DNA of 64,000 nt, taken from positions 65,134,919 to 65,198,918 of the forward strand of contig CM069452.1 of assembly GCA_035610835.1 (NCBI GenBank). Direction: 5' to 3'. A program made the position numbers and the translations under genes. Shown piece after piece: positions 36,754 to 49,110 of this stretch. The stretch is from Ophiura sarsii (lineage: Eukaryota > Echinodermata > Ophiuroidea > Amphilepidida > Ophiuridae). The notes under the pieces were generated by a model that searched no databases, was not told where the DNA came from, and saw only the letters and a list, made by a program, of their open reading frames with translations. Positions within the stretch are counted from its first letter, which is position 1. Each line of letters opens with the position of its first letter.

Positions 36754-36919
36754 TGGCACGCTTTAACGCGGGAAGAACAAGCAAAGTACTATGAATTAGC
36801 CAGGAAAGAGAGACAACTCCATATGCAACTGTACCCGGGCTGGAGCGCCAGGGATAACTATGCGGTGCACGGGAAGAAGAAGAAAAAGAAGAAAGACAAA
36901 TCACTCGGCGATAACTCAG
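36754..36919 (+). CDS. TCF7L2: TCF exon 5 of window: second half of HMG box and basic tail
   Basis: Encodes residues 201-255: [19 protein letters not shown], then [17 protein letters not shown], then a basic run of seven lysines. It supplies helix 3 and the basic tail that serves as nuclear localisation signal and DNA clamp. Between DNY and the GKKKK run there are three extra residues, AVH, relative to vertebrate DNYGKKKK. The acceptor is TTATGTGATCCAG and the donor GTAATT. There is no counterpart of the vertebrate segment with NPCLSLPPITDLSAP; the exon passes from GDNS straight to EPSTPKK across the next junction. A palindromic MITE begins about 50 bp after the donor. Confidence 0.97.
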
Positions 36920-36969
36920 GTAATTTGTTTATATATGATACATGCATTACCCCCAACCAAGGGCGGGTG

Positions 36970-37204
36970 TATAGTCGGTGTCAGTTCAATCGGTTCAAAA
37001 TTGGCGAGAAATATACAGGGTTTTTTTAACTCAAAAGTAATCCAAGCGCATGCCCGCGATCATGGTCACATGCATGCGGTTTTCGCTGCACGCTCGTGTT
37101 GCCCATGCACAGTGCACCGTTGCGTTCATGCGTGCTCGCGTCCTTCTGTATTCATTCGCTGCTGTAAGGAGGCTTCACCAATTTGGAGCTGATCGAACTG
37201 TAGT
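36970..37204 (-). mobile_element. CTATAG palindromic MITE, copy 3, inverted
   Basis: Same family in the opposite orientation: AAAATTGGCGAGAAATAT near the left end, AGTAATCCAAGCGCATG inside, and CACCAATTTGGAGCTGATCG at the right. It begins about 50 bp after the donor of the second HMG exon. Confidence 0.75.
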
Positions 37205-37410
37205 CTTGTACAATGCTATTGAGCCTAACACACTCGCATCTGACACACTCGCATCTGACATGTTTTCAGGTTTAATAATAGACAAAATAGAGACTCTGTA
37301 TAATGCTGCAATTTCTGAAAAGCAAAATAAAAAAATTAATTAACTTAATGAACTAAATGGAATCTCCTACGGTCTGACATGTTGGTTGCTGTCTGCAGTG
37401 AAAGCATTAA

Positions 37411-37838
37411 AGGGGTACTAAGAGATGTGTTGAAGGCTGCGCCCTCAATTAGGATAAAAAACAGGATTTCTACATTTTTACAATTGTATTACATAGATAA
37501 ACTTACAGCTGTAAGGGTTAAGAAAAATCAGCCATCTTTGTGCAATAAAACCTCGTTATCAAAATATTCCATCCCCGGCTCGGACAGCATTTTATGGTAA
37601 ACAGCGTTACGCTCTTTTTCTTTTCGATTAAAATTACATACGATAATTAGAGGGCGTTTAAAAACAAAAGTTTAAATAAATAGCGACGACATTTTAACAT
37701 ATTTCAACATTGTTTTATCAAGTTTTGCTGCTTTTGTTGTGAGTAGAAACATCAATAATGGCCAATTATAATGATTATCTTTAATATTAAGTAAATTTTG
37801 TTTAAAAAAAGCCCACTTAAACATCTCTTACTACACCT
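37411..37838. mobile_element. TTAA-flanked MITE, AGGGGTA ends
   Basis: Left end AGGGGTACTAAGAGATGTGTT and right end ACATCTCTTACTACACCT are inverted repeats between TTAA sites (37407-37410 and 37839-37842). It is 428 bp with no coding domain. It shares the AGGKGTA end motif with elements at 48084, 52746 and 60458. Confidence 0.7.
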
Positions 37839-38634
37839 TTAACTAGCCCATAAATCTTGCGACATCTCTTATAAATGTCCTCTCACTGTTACTTTTAAGT
37901 GCGAGACAACAGCGATGAGGCGCAAATCTACAAACGGTCTGCTACGTCATCATCGTCGCAAATGATTTATATCGCCATTAAATTTATGACGGGGTTTTAT
38001 GTACACACGTTTTGTTTTGCTACTGTCCAATTTGGCAAAACGGTAATTATCGAGTTGACATACGTTGTAAAGGAATAAATCAACTTGTTGTCACACAACA
38101 AATGAAAATTAATGTCCCTTTTCCTTTCATCCAACAATTTGCCACATTTATCTTCTAGAAACAATGCAGAGATCTTTGACATAATGTAGTTATTATTTTA
38201 AGGGCCACTGGTATAAGACTAATTGAGTTATTGAAGTAAAGGCCATGATAATATTGGTGTCTTAAATAAGGGGATGGGAAAAAACCTGTTTTACGGGCAA
38301 ACAAGTTTCTCAGGTAGGGTCTGTCTGTCGGGTATTTTTTTTGGAGGGGGGTTGTCAAAAATGTAGAGACATTTTGATGAATTTTCAGCATTTTTCGAAA
38401 TGGTTAAAAATTGCAACAACAAAAAAGAAATTGCAAACAAATTGAATTAAAAATTAAAAACAAAATTTGTCTCCTAATAGCAAAATTTTGAAAATGCTTT
38501 ATGCGCTCTTGTGTGTGATCCGACACGGAAAGCGGGATTGCATCACTGAATGACAAACCACCACCAGCTCATGGGTAAAGATAGTGGACAGTTAGTTGAT
38601 GGCGTATTTTAACCTCCTTCCATCAACGGAATTA

Positions 38635-38793
38635 AAATTTCTCATGGCGCAATATGGCGCGCAATGTGGCAGTATCATTGTATGCGTGACGCTTGTGTAT
38701 GCCAGAATCGCGCTTATACGCTTGGATTTCCTTTGCGTGCAGATAGATAAAAAACGAATATTTCTCCCCAATTTGGAACTGATTGAACGATAG
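38635..38793 (+). mobile_element. CTATAG MITE, copy 4, 3' part
   Basis: Contains TATACGCTTGGATTTCC and ends CCAATTTGGAACTGATTG then AACGATAG. The left end could not be recognised, so the start is approximate. Confidence 0.55.
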
Positions 38794-40285
38794 TAGGGGT
38801 CTAATGGTCCCAGATGCCCTTAATGTAGATGGCCATTTTAAACTTTTTATTCACAACTAAGTCGCAATCATCGATGCACTTTCCCTCCATCGTTCGTTGC
38901 ATTTCATTTTTTCCTGTCTCTCTGTTTTTCAAAATGAAATTTTAAGCTGTCGTTTGTGTCGAGGTGTGAAGTCAACTGTGTTAGGCCCATTATATGATCC
39001 TAGGGCCAAAATTAAAAAATTCTTTGTTTGCCCATAGGCAACAAAAGAAAAACACTGTTCTTCAGGCAAACAGACCTCTTAGGTAGGTCCGTCAGGCATT
39101 TTTATATTTTAAGCAACAACAAAACATGTATATCTTTTTTATGACGAATGGCCAAATATTTTTAAACTAGCCATACTGTGTATGATTTTGATGTACATTT
39201 TTTTCTTCACCAACAAGTATGTGTAACTATACTTTCTTGGACAAGAGCAAATTCTGAGCCGTTTGAATATAATGAATATCCGCGAAAGGAGATACAAACA
39301 TTTGGCCAAATATGGCAGACAACAAGATGAACAGTTAATTACTAGTGTGAAAAATGGCACTCGGTAGGTAAACTTGACTGAATGGCTCGCTGGAACCCTG
39401 GCTTGCCACATGTATATATACCGAACCGACACGCCGCAATGAATAGCATTATAGGCCAATTAGCAATCACAGGAATGGCCGCTTGATCACGACAGAGGGG
39501 GGAGAAGGGACATGGATGATTTGGCGCGGATTCGAGAGTTAAGAGATTGATACGACGGATGGCTAATTGACAAATGGATCTTTGTGCATTTCGCATTAGC
39601 GTGTTAAGAGTTCAATTAATTCTGGTTTATTGAATGAAGAGCGCGGTAAAGGATTGTAGGGCAATGATTACGTTGGTACCGATGTCAGACGTGCCAAACC
39701 AAAAAGAGAAGGATAATTTGTTCATCTTTTGCAGAATGTCAGTACCTGGGAATAACATTTGGGGATAAATTTGGCAAATCAAAATCAAAATAGTTGACAC
39801 AGATCTTTGGGGCAGTAATTCAAAAAACAAAAACAAAAACAATTGAAAAAAAGAAGTATATGTGTCGGTAAAGGATCACAAAATGCTAAATTTAACAAAA
39901 ACAACACAACGTAACAACTTGTTTGATCAATGGGCAATGCGTGAAAGTTGATGCACACACAAATATCTTGAATTTATTTCAGCCTTTGTTACTTTTCAAA
40001 TTAAAAAAACCCTAGTAATTTGTTCACCTTCTTTGCACTTTGATAAATATCTGGGTACAAATATCAGGTATGAGCAATTGAGGTATGGGAGTCACATAAC
40101 AACTAGCTCTGAGCATGGAACAACCCCCCCCCCCCCCCCTCCCTCTCCTTCCCCCCCCCCCATCAAAAATAGCTCCCCCCCCCCCCCCCCCCCATCAAAA
40201 ATAGCTATCTTTATGTATCAGACATATAAACAAAATAATTCAGCATCTCTAAGGTGCCATTACAAATGTATCCCTGCCCCTCTTG

Positions 40286-40506
40286 TTAGGCAAACAACAA
40301 CAAAAAATGTGTTGCCTTTAAGTGCCAAAAATCTTAAAGTTGGGTCGATCGGTTGATTTTCCTTCTTTCTTATTTTTCCTTTTTTGGGGTAAAATTTAAA
40401 TCTTAAAATATATATAGGGGGGGAAAAGTGTGAGTTGACCCTGATTTTTTAGATTTTAGGGTCAGTCGCTCGAGGGCCACACAACATTTATTTTTGGTTT
40501 GCCTTA
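40286..40506. mobile_element. Fold-back element, TTAGGCAAAC / CGACC family
   Basis: TTAGGCAAACAACAACAAAA at the left, TTTATTTTTGGTTTGCCTTA at the right. GTTGGGTCGATCGG and TAGGGTCAGTCGCTCG lie inside. 221 bp, non-coding. Confidence 0.6.
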
Positions 40507-41567
40507 TCGGAGCGAGTTTGTGAGAAGTAGGGATGACACAACACTGGGCTTTACTTTCTAGTTGGCTGGCCATCCATCCTAGCTGCTTTAATTAGGTCGC
40601 CGATTGGCGCGATAGAACATGATGACATAGTTTGGTCTATTTCACACTTCATTAGTCATCTCTTTGATCCCGCAGTGGTGGCGAAGAAAATAACGAAAAG
40701 ATGCGCTCGGTAATCTGAAGCACCACATGAATGTGGGTGGGTTTTTTCAAGATAGGATTAATTTGTATAAATCGGAATGCTTTATGCAAAATTTGAACTA
40801 AATTATGCAAATTCTTTTCAGGTTTGAAAAAACCTAGGAATTCTCTTTTTGTCATCTGTACTATCTCTATTACCAATGTTTACCAAGTTTTCCTTATTGT
40901 CAGCTTCTTAAAACATGCTCTTATTGCTGATGGTACATGCAAGACTACTATAGTCGTAGTCTGAAAGCTTTGTCGAATGTGTGCGTTATTTAAGGGTCTG
41001 TTATTAGGGCAAAACAAAAAAAATGTTTGGTTGCCCTCTGGGACTGACCCAAAAATCACGAAATTCGCCGGTCGCTATTTTATTTATTTATTTTTAAAAA
41101 TATTTTTCTCAACACATAAAATTCGAAAATTGCTGTTAATATTTAACACCACATGTCAGAGGCGATAAACAGCATTGAAATTTGTATTAATATATATATT
41201 AAAAAAAGCCATTACACCCTTAAAAAACATGCCCTAATTTTGTTTTTTAATTTTAAAAAAACCCAAAAAATAAATAAATAATAAAAACGCCCTACACTGG
41301 TTTAGGGTTTTTCCTTCTTCTTTTACTTTACATTAAAAAAAATCATGTATTTGCAAGATTAAATGGCTGCACATTCTAGTTGGGATCAAAATAAGTGGTT
41401 TTAGAACCTGAAAAAGTTCTTTAAAGCCCGGATTTTCATTAAGGGTGGGAGCGAGTCCCGGAAAATTGAGTCCCGCCCGAACATTTCTAGTCCCGGTACC
41501 AAACATCACCTTCCTGAAACCCAAAAATAAAGATCAACAAAATAATAATAAGCTTACTAAAACATAA

Positions 41568-42708
41568 AACCCAGCTAATATCCCACTGGAAGGAGTGCCG
41601 CAGGGATCCGTCATCGGTCCGTTATCATTTACGATGTACACATCTCCCCTAGAGGACATTATAGCATCGCATGGTTTTCCCAGAATGATATATGCCGACG
41701 ACACCCAAGTTTATCTTATTTTGAAACCTAGTGAACGCGCCACTCTCATTCCAAAATTGGAACAATGTATTGTTGACATCAAAGCGTGGTCCACAGCTAA
41801 TCATTTGAAACTAAACGAAGACAAAACTGAAGTTCTTCACATCACATCTAAGTTTAGAAAAAATTCTCCTCTTCCGTCTGTTGACATTAACAATGTTCCT
41901 ATTCAACCTGTTAAATCTGCCCGTAATCTTGGTGTTATTGTAGCTAATGATCTCAGCATGAATGTCTACATAAATAATAAATGCCGTTCAGCCTCTTTTG
42001 CTCTCTACAAAATTGGCCGCATCCGAAATTGTCTTGATGAAAAATTGACTGAGACTTTAGTTCATGCGTTCATCACTTGTCATCTTGATATGTGCAACAG
42101 CCTTTTATACGGACTTCCAGACTCCCATATTTCTAAGCTACAACGTATTCAAAATTCTGCTGCAAGACTTGTCACACGTACTCGCTTCTCAGAACATATC
42201 ACTCCTGTGCTTCGTGATCTTCATTGGTTGCCTGTTAAGTTTCGCATCATGTACAAAATACTTCTCTTGACTTATAAATGTCTTCATGGACTTGCTCCAG
42301 AATATCTCACTGACTTGATTCAGGAATACAAGCCTGTTCGCAACCTCCGCTCATCTTCAAAACAAAATCTTGTTCCACCATTGGTTAGTACAACTTCATA
42401 TGGTCATCGTAGTTTTCGCCATGCATCTTGTGAACTCTGGAACAAATTACCATTTCATATTAAGAACTCTCAGACTCTTAATCAATTCAAATCATCTCTG
42501 AAAACATATCTCTTTGAAATGGCATTTTGTAACATTTAATTTTATTTTTGTATCTTTAGTTTCCTGGTATATTGTGTCTTTCATATGTTTTGCTCTGTTT
42601 TTGTTTTTGTTTTGTTGTTTTGTTTTGTTATTTGTAAGCGCTATGGGACTTCGGTGTAAAGCGCTATACAAGAGTCGTTGTATTATTATTATTATTAATT
42701 CACTCTTA
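41568..42708 (+). mobile_element. 5'-truncated L2/CR1-like LINE with reverse transcriptase fragment
   Basis: Retains the 3' half of a reverse transcriptase (41595-42539, uninterrupted, 314 codons) plus 3' UTR. Visible are PLEGVPQGS (motif B region), [10 protein letters not shown] (catalytic YADD), LNEDKTEV and the C-terminal [13 protein letters not shown] and LHWLPV blocks common in L2/CR1-like fish and invertebrate LINEs. The endonuclease and N-terminal reverse transcriptase are missing, as in typical 5' truncation. It ends GTAAAGCGCTATACAAGAG then (ATT)n. The intact frame suggests a recent insertion in the 17-kb intron. It is not a host gene. Confidence 0.9.
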
Positions 42709-42810
42709 TTTAATGCAAATTTATAGTGGAGATTCACTTGAAATGGGTCTATTTAATACAATCTGTGCATTTTCTTACACTTGCTTGTTAAAATATGATT
42801 TTCGCTGCGG

Positions 42811-43218
42811 CACGGCTGTTTGACTGTCCGATTTATAATTAAAATTATGGAATAAAAAAAGATTACATAGTGGCCCAGTTATGGTTTGACCTGATTTAGA
42901 TAGCGCTAATGAATACGTGTATCCGGTGAAAATGTCACGAAAAATATTCGAGCCCTTTTTAAATTATCGGCATTTTCTACTTTATACACATTTTACATGT
43001 AACTCTATGGGAAATGTGGCCGATGAGGGCGCTATTATAGTAAATAATAATATTCAAAGCTCTTTTTCTCAGAAATGGCACCAACAAATGTTCTGAAATT
43101 TCTCCAAAAGATGGCCAGTATATTCAGGTACTTGAATCAGTTAAAACCAGAACCGGGCCAGCAAGTTATGGTGTTCTCAGAATAAAACGGACAAATTATG
43201 TGGGATCAAACAGCCGTG
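42811..43218 (+). mobile_element. MITE with CACGGCTGTTTGA ends and 4-bp target duplication, copy 1
   Basis: Ends CACGGCTGTTTGA and TCAAACAGCCGTG, flanked by GCGG (42807-42810 and 43219-43222). It is 408 bp. A near-identical copy lies inverted at 59778-60234. CAC termini with 4-bp duplications fit the Chapaev branch of the CMC superfamily; this assignment is inference, as no transposase is present. It lies 0.1 kb after the LINE fragment. Confidence 0.85.
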
Positions 43219-44419
43219 GCGGATTTTCACTTCCGAGTCGCCATCTTGGATTTAAGTTGGACACAATTTTGACAAAAGATGTTCAACACAACAATCAGAC
43301 CAGAGTATGTTTGGAGAAATTTGGCAATCCCTCGGAATTAACCCATGATCACTCAGTTCTGGAAATTATTTTGAGAATCTGGAGCAAGTCTGTTTCCCCT
43401 CTCCCTTCCCCCTTCCCTGGGCTTCTGGTCCCTTACTGCTTTCCTACAAATACAGAAAATAACACGATAAATCCCACACACGCACACATCTGATTCTAAT
43501 GCCTTTGTTGCAAGATTTTCATCCGTTTCGTAATTAAGACCCTCTCGTCTCCGTAACAGTATTATTCCGCAAATATCATCCATGATTTATTGAAATTTCT
43601 TTGCATAAGAAACCACAGCTTGTTGCATTTTTAATAGCCAAAACTAGAAGTCGACTGTAGCCCGTTCGCTGCGAGTTGGAACCCGACTGTGGTGACCTTG
43701 TGTAATGCTGACGCCAATGGAAACAATAATAATTTGTCCATGGGCCAAATCAACCCAATGGAATTAATTAATTACCAAATTGTCTCCGATTCCAACTTGT
43801 TGTGTATGCGCTATAGCATTTTTAAATAGTCTTACCTCAATAGATATTCTGTGGGGGGCAATTTGATGAAGTGACACATGAACTCTCTCAATCTTGCTCA
43901 GTTGTTCGATCCAAATAATGGATCGTGATTTTTATTGTGTGCCATGATCCAAAAAAGTTGAATTTTTCTTCTTCAAATATTGGTACCATCAACGGATGAA
44001 CTTTCACACTAATGACAGTAGAGATTGTTTTTATACTACTATGTACATGATAAAATTCGGTTGTCTAGACGATGGATCACTCGCTGGATCTAGGCGATTA
44101 CAGAACCATTTTGATGGCTAAAATAAGGCCAATTAGATGTAAAATAACAGATTAATTCTCCTCTTTCCTCGGTGTAATTTATGGTTTTCTCACGTCATGA
44201 TTAATGCATATCGTATGTCAGTACACAATAATGTCCTCGCTGATGTAAGAATTTAATCCTGTCGTCGAAATGTCAGTGCTATGTTAGTCGACGTGTGGCT
44301 CGTATTGTGCCTGCGGATCCACAAGCATTTGAATATTATATGCATACTTGTATAAATTTGATAAGTCACAGGGAAATATGTATCTCATTATCTGTAATCT
44401 GATGATGAAATGTGGAGTC

Positions 44420-44448
44420 ATGGGGGGGGGGGGGGGGGGGGGGGGGGG
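44420..44448 (+). repeat. Long G homopolymer
   Basis: An almost pure run of about 29 G. Similar runs occur at about 3778-3807, 34051-34072 and 45520-45536, and C runs at about 14383-14400, 40124-40193 and 61446-61467. Lengths are unreliable in assemblies. Confidence 0.9.
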
Positions 44449-46539
44449 TGTCACAGCAAATGCTAGGTCACAGTCATGTACCCCCCCAAATGGATTACCC
44501 ATATACATGTACGGCAGATATTAACCTGAACCCTTTTTTTGTGTGTTGCAATTTTTTGTGTATTTCAAGATTTTTTTACAATGTTTTTCCCAAAAAAATA
44601 ATTAATTAACTTTTTCATCAAAAACTGTGATTTATTTTGCTGGTGCTCCCAGACAACGAATATTTGAGTATACTTCACGCCTCTTCATGAGCGGAGCTAG
44701 TAAGTTAGTTCTGGTTTTTGTACCTGCGACGTCAAACTAGATGCAAAGCGAGGTGTATGAGCTGGACAGTAAGTCTAAGCATAGAACTATATTCTAGTGG
44801 TTTTCTGGTCCAAGTTATGCTATATGACGTAAAATCGCATTATAAAAGCAAGACATTGAACCCAATCAGATACATATAAAGGGAGGGGGACTCAGCACGA
44901 TTTTGGGTTGCTTAGGTCGTTTGATAACCGTTCAAATGAATAATTTTTGCTTTATAACAGTCGTGACTGAAAATATAAAGCACTGGATTGGATATGTATA
45001 TGATAGATAGATTTATGCACAAAATGTTTCGAGTGTTTCGTACCCCGAGGCCTACGATGGCGCTTTGCGCATCCCTAGATCCCCGCGTTAATCTGCGAAA
45101 GAGGCTGCCTACACGCTCCTACGCCGGTGTGATGCTCAAAAATGCATGAGTAAAAATCAGCCAAACAGGGACATTACACTTTGGGGAATTTTTCTGTTAT
45201 TCTGTTTCGCCTTGTTATGTATGCATGCATAAAATGCTGATGGTGAAGGTGAAGACTAACCAAGACGATAACGAGAGAGAGAATTTCAAGATTTTTTTCT
45301 CTCTCTCCGTGGCAGTGTTGTCATTAACGGCATAGAGGGAAACATGGTGTATTAGATTGAAGTTACCAAGTGGAAATTTTTTGAGGAGTCGTAACTTATT
45401 CCTCCTCTCAATCTATCTATCTATTTCTCTCTCTCGCTGTCTCTCCCGTGTGTTATGTGGTACAGCTGAGATTGATGATTTGAATATTATGAGATGATTT
45501 CAGCATGTCGTATTGTCGGGGGGGGGGGGGGGGGGGCTTGTTCATGCCCGAAAGCCAAGTTGTAATAAGAGAAATAACATTAATCGTTAATGTCGTTTAT
45601 TTTACACTCTTCAATTGCAAGGTGGTAACGTGGTGTAGACAGATTCAATGCTTAGCATTACTGTAGTGTATCTAGATCGAGTGTAGGTGAAGGGTGGGGG
45701 TGGTTGTCACATCAGTCTTTCGGAAATATTTTTAAAAACAGCCTTGCCATAGCTTATTGAGTAAACGCATGATTTTCGTCTATACATGCTGGCTGAAAAT
45801 ACGGGAAGGTGATAAAATTCCCCCCTTCCATATGAAAAAACAACCCACCTCAACATGCTACTAAAAACTTATGTACGATAAACGTAAGCTTTTTAAATAA
45901 AGCCTTATCTGCTTAACCTGAATAGCTAGGTGATCAACTAATACCACTAATAAGCAGTCCTCTTCTGTCCCGCAAACAATGCCCTTAACCGTGCACTCTC
46001 TCATTGCCATTGTTCCTATAAGACCATGCCGTCTATCAATCATCTTTCTTGCGAGTATCACGGTGGCGCCAGATTAATTTGAAATGATTTCCATTGTTGC
46101 GCGGCAGTGAAATATTCAGATCATTTTGTGGGCTCAATAGCCCCCCTGTCTTCCGTTATCTCGAATCTTGCCGTATACCTATCTATCCAAGTAGTGTATT
46201 AGGTGACTATCTGTGTGTGTGTGGAGTGGCGTATATGGCCTCGGGGTATATTGGGACGAAGGAGTCCGGGGGAATTAAGAAACGGTCGCGGCGATAAACA
46301 TCAGAAACGAGAGCGAGCTTTGGATATTGATATGGATGCTGTGGAAGATTAAAGCGCTCACTTTAAATCTATTTAGCGACGGGGGATAATCCTTTTGCTC
46401 GTCACTGATACAGAATAGGTATGCTGGATGTACTCAGTAGGACCAGGGTTAGAAAAACACTCTTGCAGTTTTGACTGGATAATTGTCTAATTAGAGGATT
46501 CAGAAATATGATTGGAGAGACTTTAGAGGGCCTTATTAA

Positions 46540-46824
46540 CAGTAGCGTAGGGGGGGGGGGCAAGGGGGGCAGACTGCCCCCCCCCCCCCGACACCTAAAA
46601 TGGGGACGGAGAAGCGGAAAAATGGGGATGAGAAATTGATCATGTAGTACATTTACTGTGTGATTTTTTTTGTACTGTGCGAATTTTTTTGACCCCCCAC
46701 CCCCACTTACGTGAAATTCACGAGGTAAGTGACTAGAAAAAAAATTGGGGCAACCTTTTACGAAAATTTTAGAAATCTTGCCCCCCCCCCTCCCTGAAAA
46801 AAATCCTAGCTACGCACGCCACTG
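46540..46824. mobile_element. hAT-type MITE with perfect 8-bp target duplication
   Basis: Starts CAGTAGCGTAG and ends CTACGCACGCCACTG, flanked by CTTATTAA at 46532-46539 and 46825-46832. It is 285 bp with long G and C tracts just inside each end that could pair as a hairpin. No coding capacity. The end sequence differs from the CAGGCCTG family, so this is a separate hAT-like family. Confidence 0.85.
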
Positions 46825-47167
46825 CTTATTAACCCATGGATTTATGGGAAGTTTGAAGAATAAGCCATGTACGTTGAACAGACAAGGGTCTAGGTTATAT
46901 TTAAAAGAGGATTAAGATTTAACATTATTTTGATATCGCCATTGTTAATTAATTAGTCTAAATGAAGGTCGATTGTTGCGATTCCGATCATTTTTCTTTT
47001 GTTCAGTCAGGATGAGATGTCTCTTTCTTTGTTTGTTTATCTTTTTAACATTCATTAATGACAAAATACTAGAGCAAGATTTGGTTTGGTTTAAAAATGC
47101 ATTGTTTTGAAATTTGATTTTAAAAAACCCCAAATAAAGTGGTAGGCATTCTGTGTGGGGGGTGGGG

Positions 47168-47440
47168 TGTGTGTCTTGCACTCGGCGAACCGACCCTAAA
47201 TTTTAAAAATAAGTGTCACAAATGGTGTTTTTTTTAGATTGACATTTTACCCAAATTGTCAAAATATAACCATTTTCTACTTGGAAGGAATAATTTAGAT
47301 AAATATATCATTTTAAAACTATTAAGCTAGAAACTTAATTGACATCCACCAATTTTGTCTTGACATGAACCAGGACAGCAATATTTTTCAGCAACACAAC
47401 TATTTTTTTACTTATGGAATCAAAACCCCATTTTTTCAAA
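47168..47440. mobile_element. Diverged member of the CGACC fold-back family
   Basis: Contains GAACCGACCCTAAATTTT and TTTTGTCTTGACATGAACCA, the same order as in 32141-32440 and 13157-13499. The ends are eroded. Confidence 0.4.
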
Positions 47441-48083
47441 TATTTTAAATGATGCTTTTTTTATATAACCATTTGGTTATCTGACACGACTGAAAAAGGA
47501 TAGTGGAGCTTTTAAGGGGAAATGTCATTGTCCTTACAAAATGATGTATTTTGTTTGGACTGTCATTCATTGATAAATGATTTAAAAGATAGAACTCTTG
47601 TTATTTTTTATCTTTAAAAACTGGAAATGAAGATCAAATTGAATTCATTAACTGGTGCAATTTGTTTTACTGGTTGTTTTTTACAGCTCGCTTTATAAAA
47701 AGGCCAGTTATTGCCTGATTAGACTACATGTAGTGAATTATTGCCTTTTCATCTCTCCTTTAAACAAAGTTTCCATTCAGTTGTTATTTGTGAAATGGAT
47801 ATTACAGGGTATGAAAATCATATTAATATCAATCAACCTTTATTAGATAACCAGACTCGGCAATGGACTCGACATTGAAGTAGAGCACAGAGCGATGTAT
47901 AGTATTCTTGTGAAAATCCGAGGCTGTTATTATTTTAAGTACTATGTGTTAGATCCCGTCAGAGCGATCAAGCTTTCCATTAAGGGAATGGTGGCTTTCC
48001 CTCTCCTCTTATAGGCAAAAAAATATAATTTGTTTGTTGTAATGGGCCATGAAAAGAAGAGAAACAGTCGGTCTGCCTTTTAA

Positions 48084-48426
48084 AGGTGTACTTTCCGATA
48101 ACTTTTTTGGGGGTATGATTTTTTTTCACATCAAGATATTTTTATATCAGAAGAATCCCCATATTTTTCTCATTATGTCTGTAAAATCTTAGGGCCAGAA
48201 ATGTTCTATTTAGAAATTAGAAGCAAAAATGTGGTGAATTACTGCCAAAGGTGAGTTTGTGTCCAAACTCAATGGGCAAAATTATAATGACCTTGTGCTT
48301 CTAAAATAAGAACCATTGGAGTTATGCAACTCTAACGTTGGAATGTGACAATTTTAAGGATGACCTTTCAATGTAAAATAGAAAACATCAAGTTGAAAAT
48401 CAGGACAGCAATCAGAACATCTACTT
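48084..48426 (+). mobile_element. TTAA-type MITE, AGGTGTA ends, copy 1
   Basis: Begins AGGTGTACTTTC after TTAA and ends near GAACATCTACTT; the right flank is degenerate (TTAT). Most of its length matches 52746-53101 in reverse orientation, for example GAAAACATCAAGTTGAAAATC near its right end. Confidence 0.7.
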
Positions 48427-48794
48427 TTATATAAAGTGGAAAAGCAGAGCTGTCAAACTCATCCTGATTTTGCAAAAAGAATCCCTTATAAAATGCAACT
48501 TTTTCCTTCATATTCTGATGACAAAATTTTAAGATCTCCCCGGTGTGGAAAGTTATTTCCTATTATGTTGAATGGAGTTATTGATGTCTTCCTGAGTACA
48601 AAATCTCCCGATTGCACGCAAGACGGAAATGTTGGTGGCCCTGGAAAAGTATGATTTTGCCACCTTCAAAAACATGTTTTAATATTATTATTTTTACTTT
48701 TTACACATAACAAAAAAATCATAAAAGGCAAGTCATTTGGTCAGGTTGCAAGTGAACAAACGCATCATTTTATTTATACGTTCCTCGGCTCTCT

Positions 48795-49110
48795 GAAATG
48801 AGTTTCAGGCAGCAATATCGGTGTAAGCGGCCAATTCCGGGGTCTATTATCACAGAAGCTATCCAGGGATCAAACCTGAATCAACCCTACGTTGTTGTAG
48901 CTAGTATAGCTCCACATAGGGGGATGCGTCTCCGAAAGATTAGGACGGCGGCTCAGGCGCACAGCCGCGGATTGGTCGCGAGATTGGATTGTTGAGCCGA
49001 GAGATGATGTTTTGTAATGTATCGGGTTAGTTGTATCGATGCAGCCGAGTGAGTGAGTGGGAGCAGGAAGCGGTCCCCGTCGGTTGGTATCGCCGTGGGC
49101 GATGCGTGCA
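48795..49110. promoter_or_regulatory. CpG-rich unique stretch inside the 17-kb intron
   Basis: A locally GC- and CpG-rich segment (for example GCCGCGGATTGGTCGCGAG near 48963, with an inverted CCAAT box) lies within the AT-rich intron between the HMG and C-clamp exons. It has no visible inverted-repeat ends and no second copy in the window. It could be an enhancer or an alternative promoter. The 65-codon ORF across it has no recognisable domain. Function is unproven. Confidence 0.2.
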
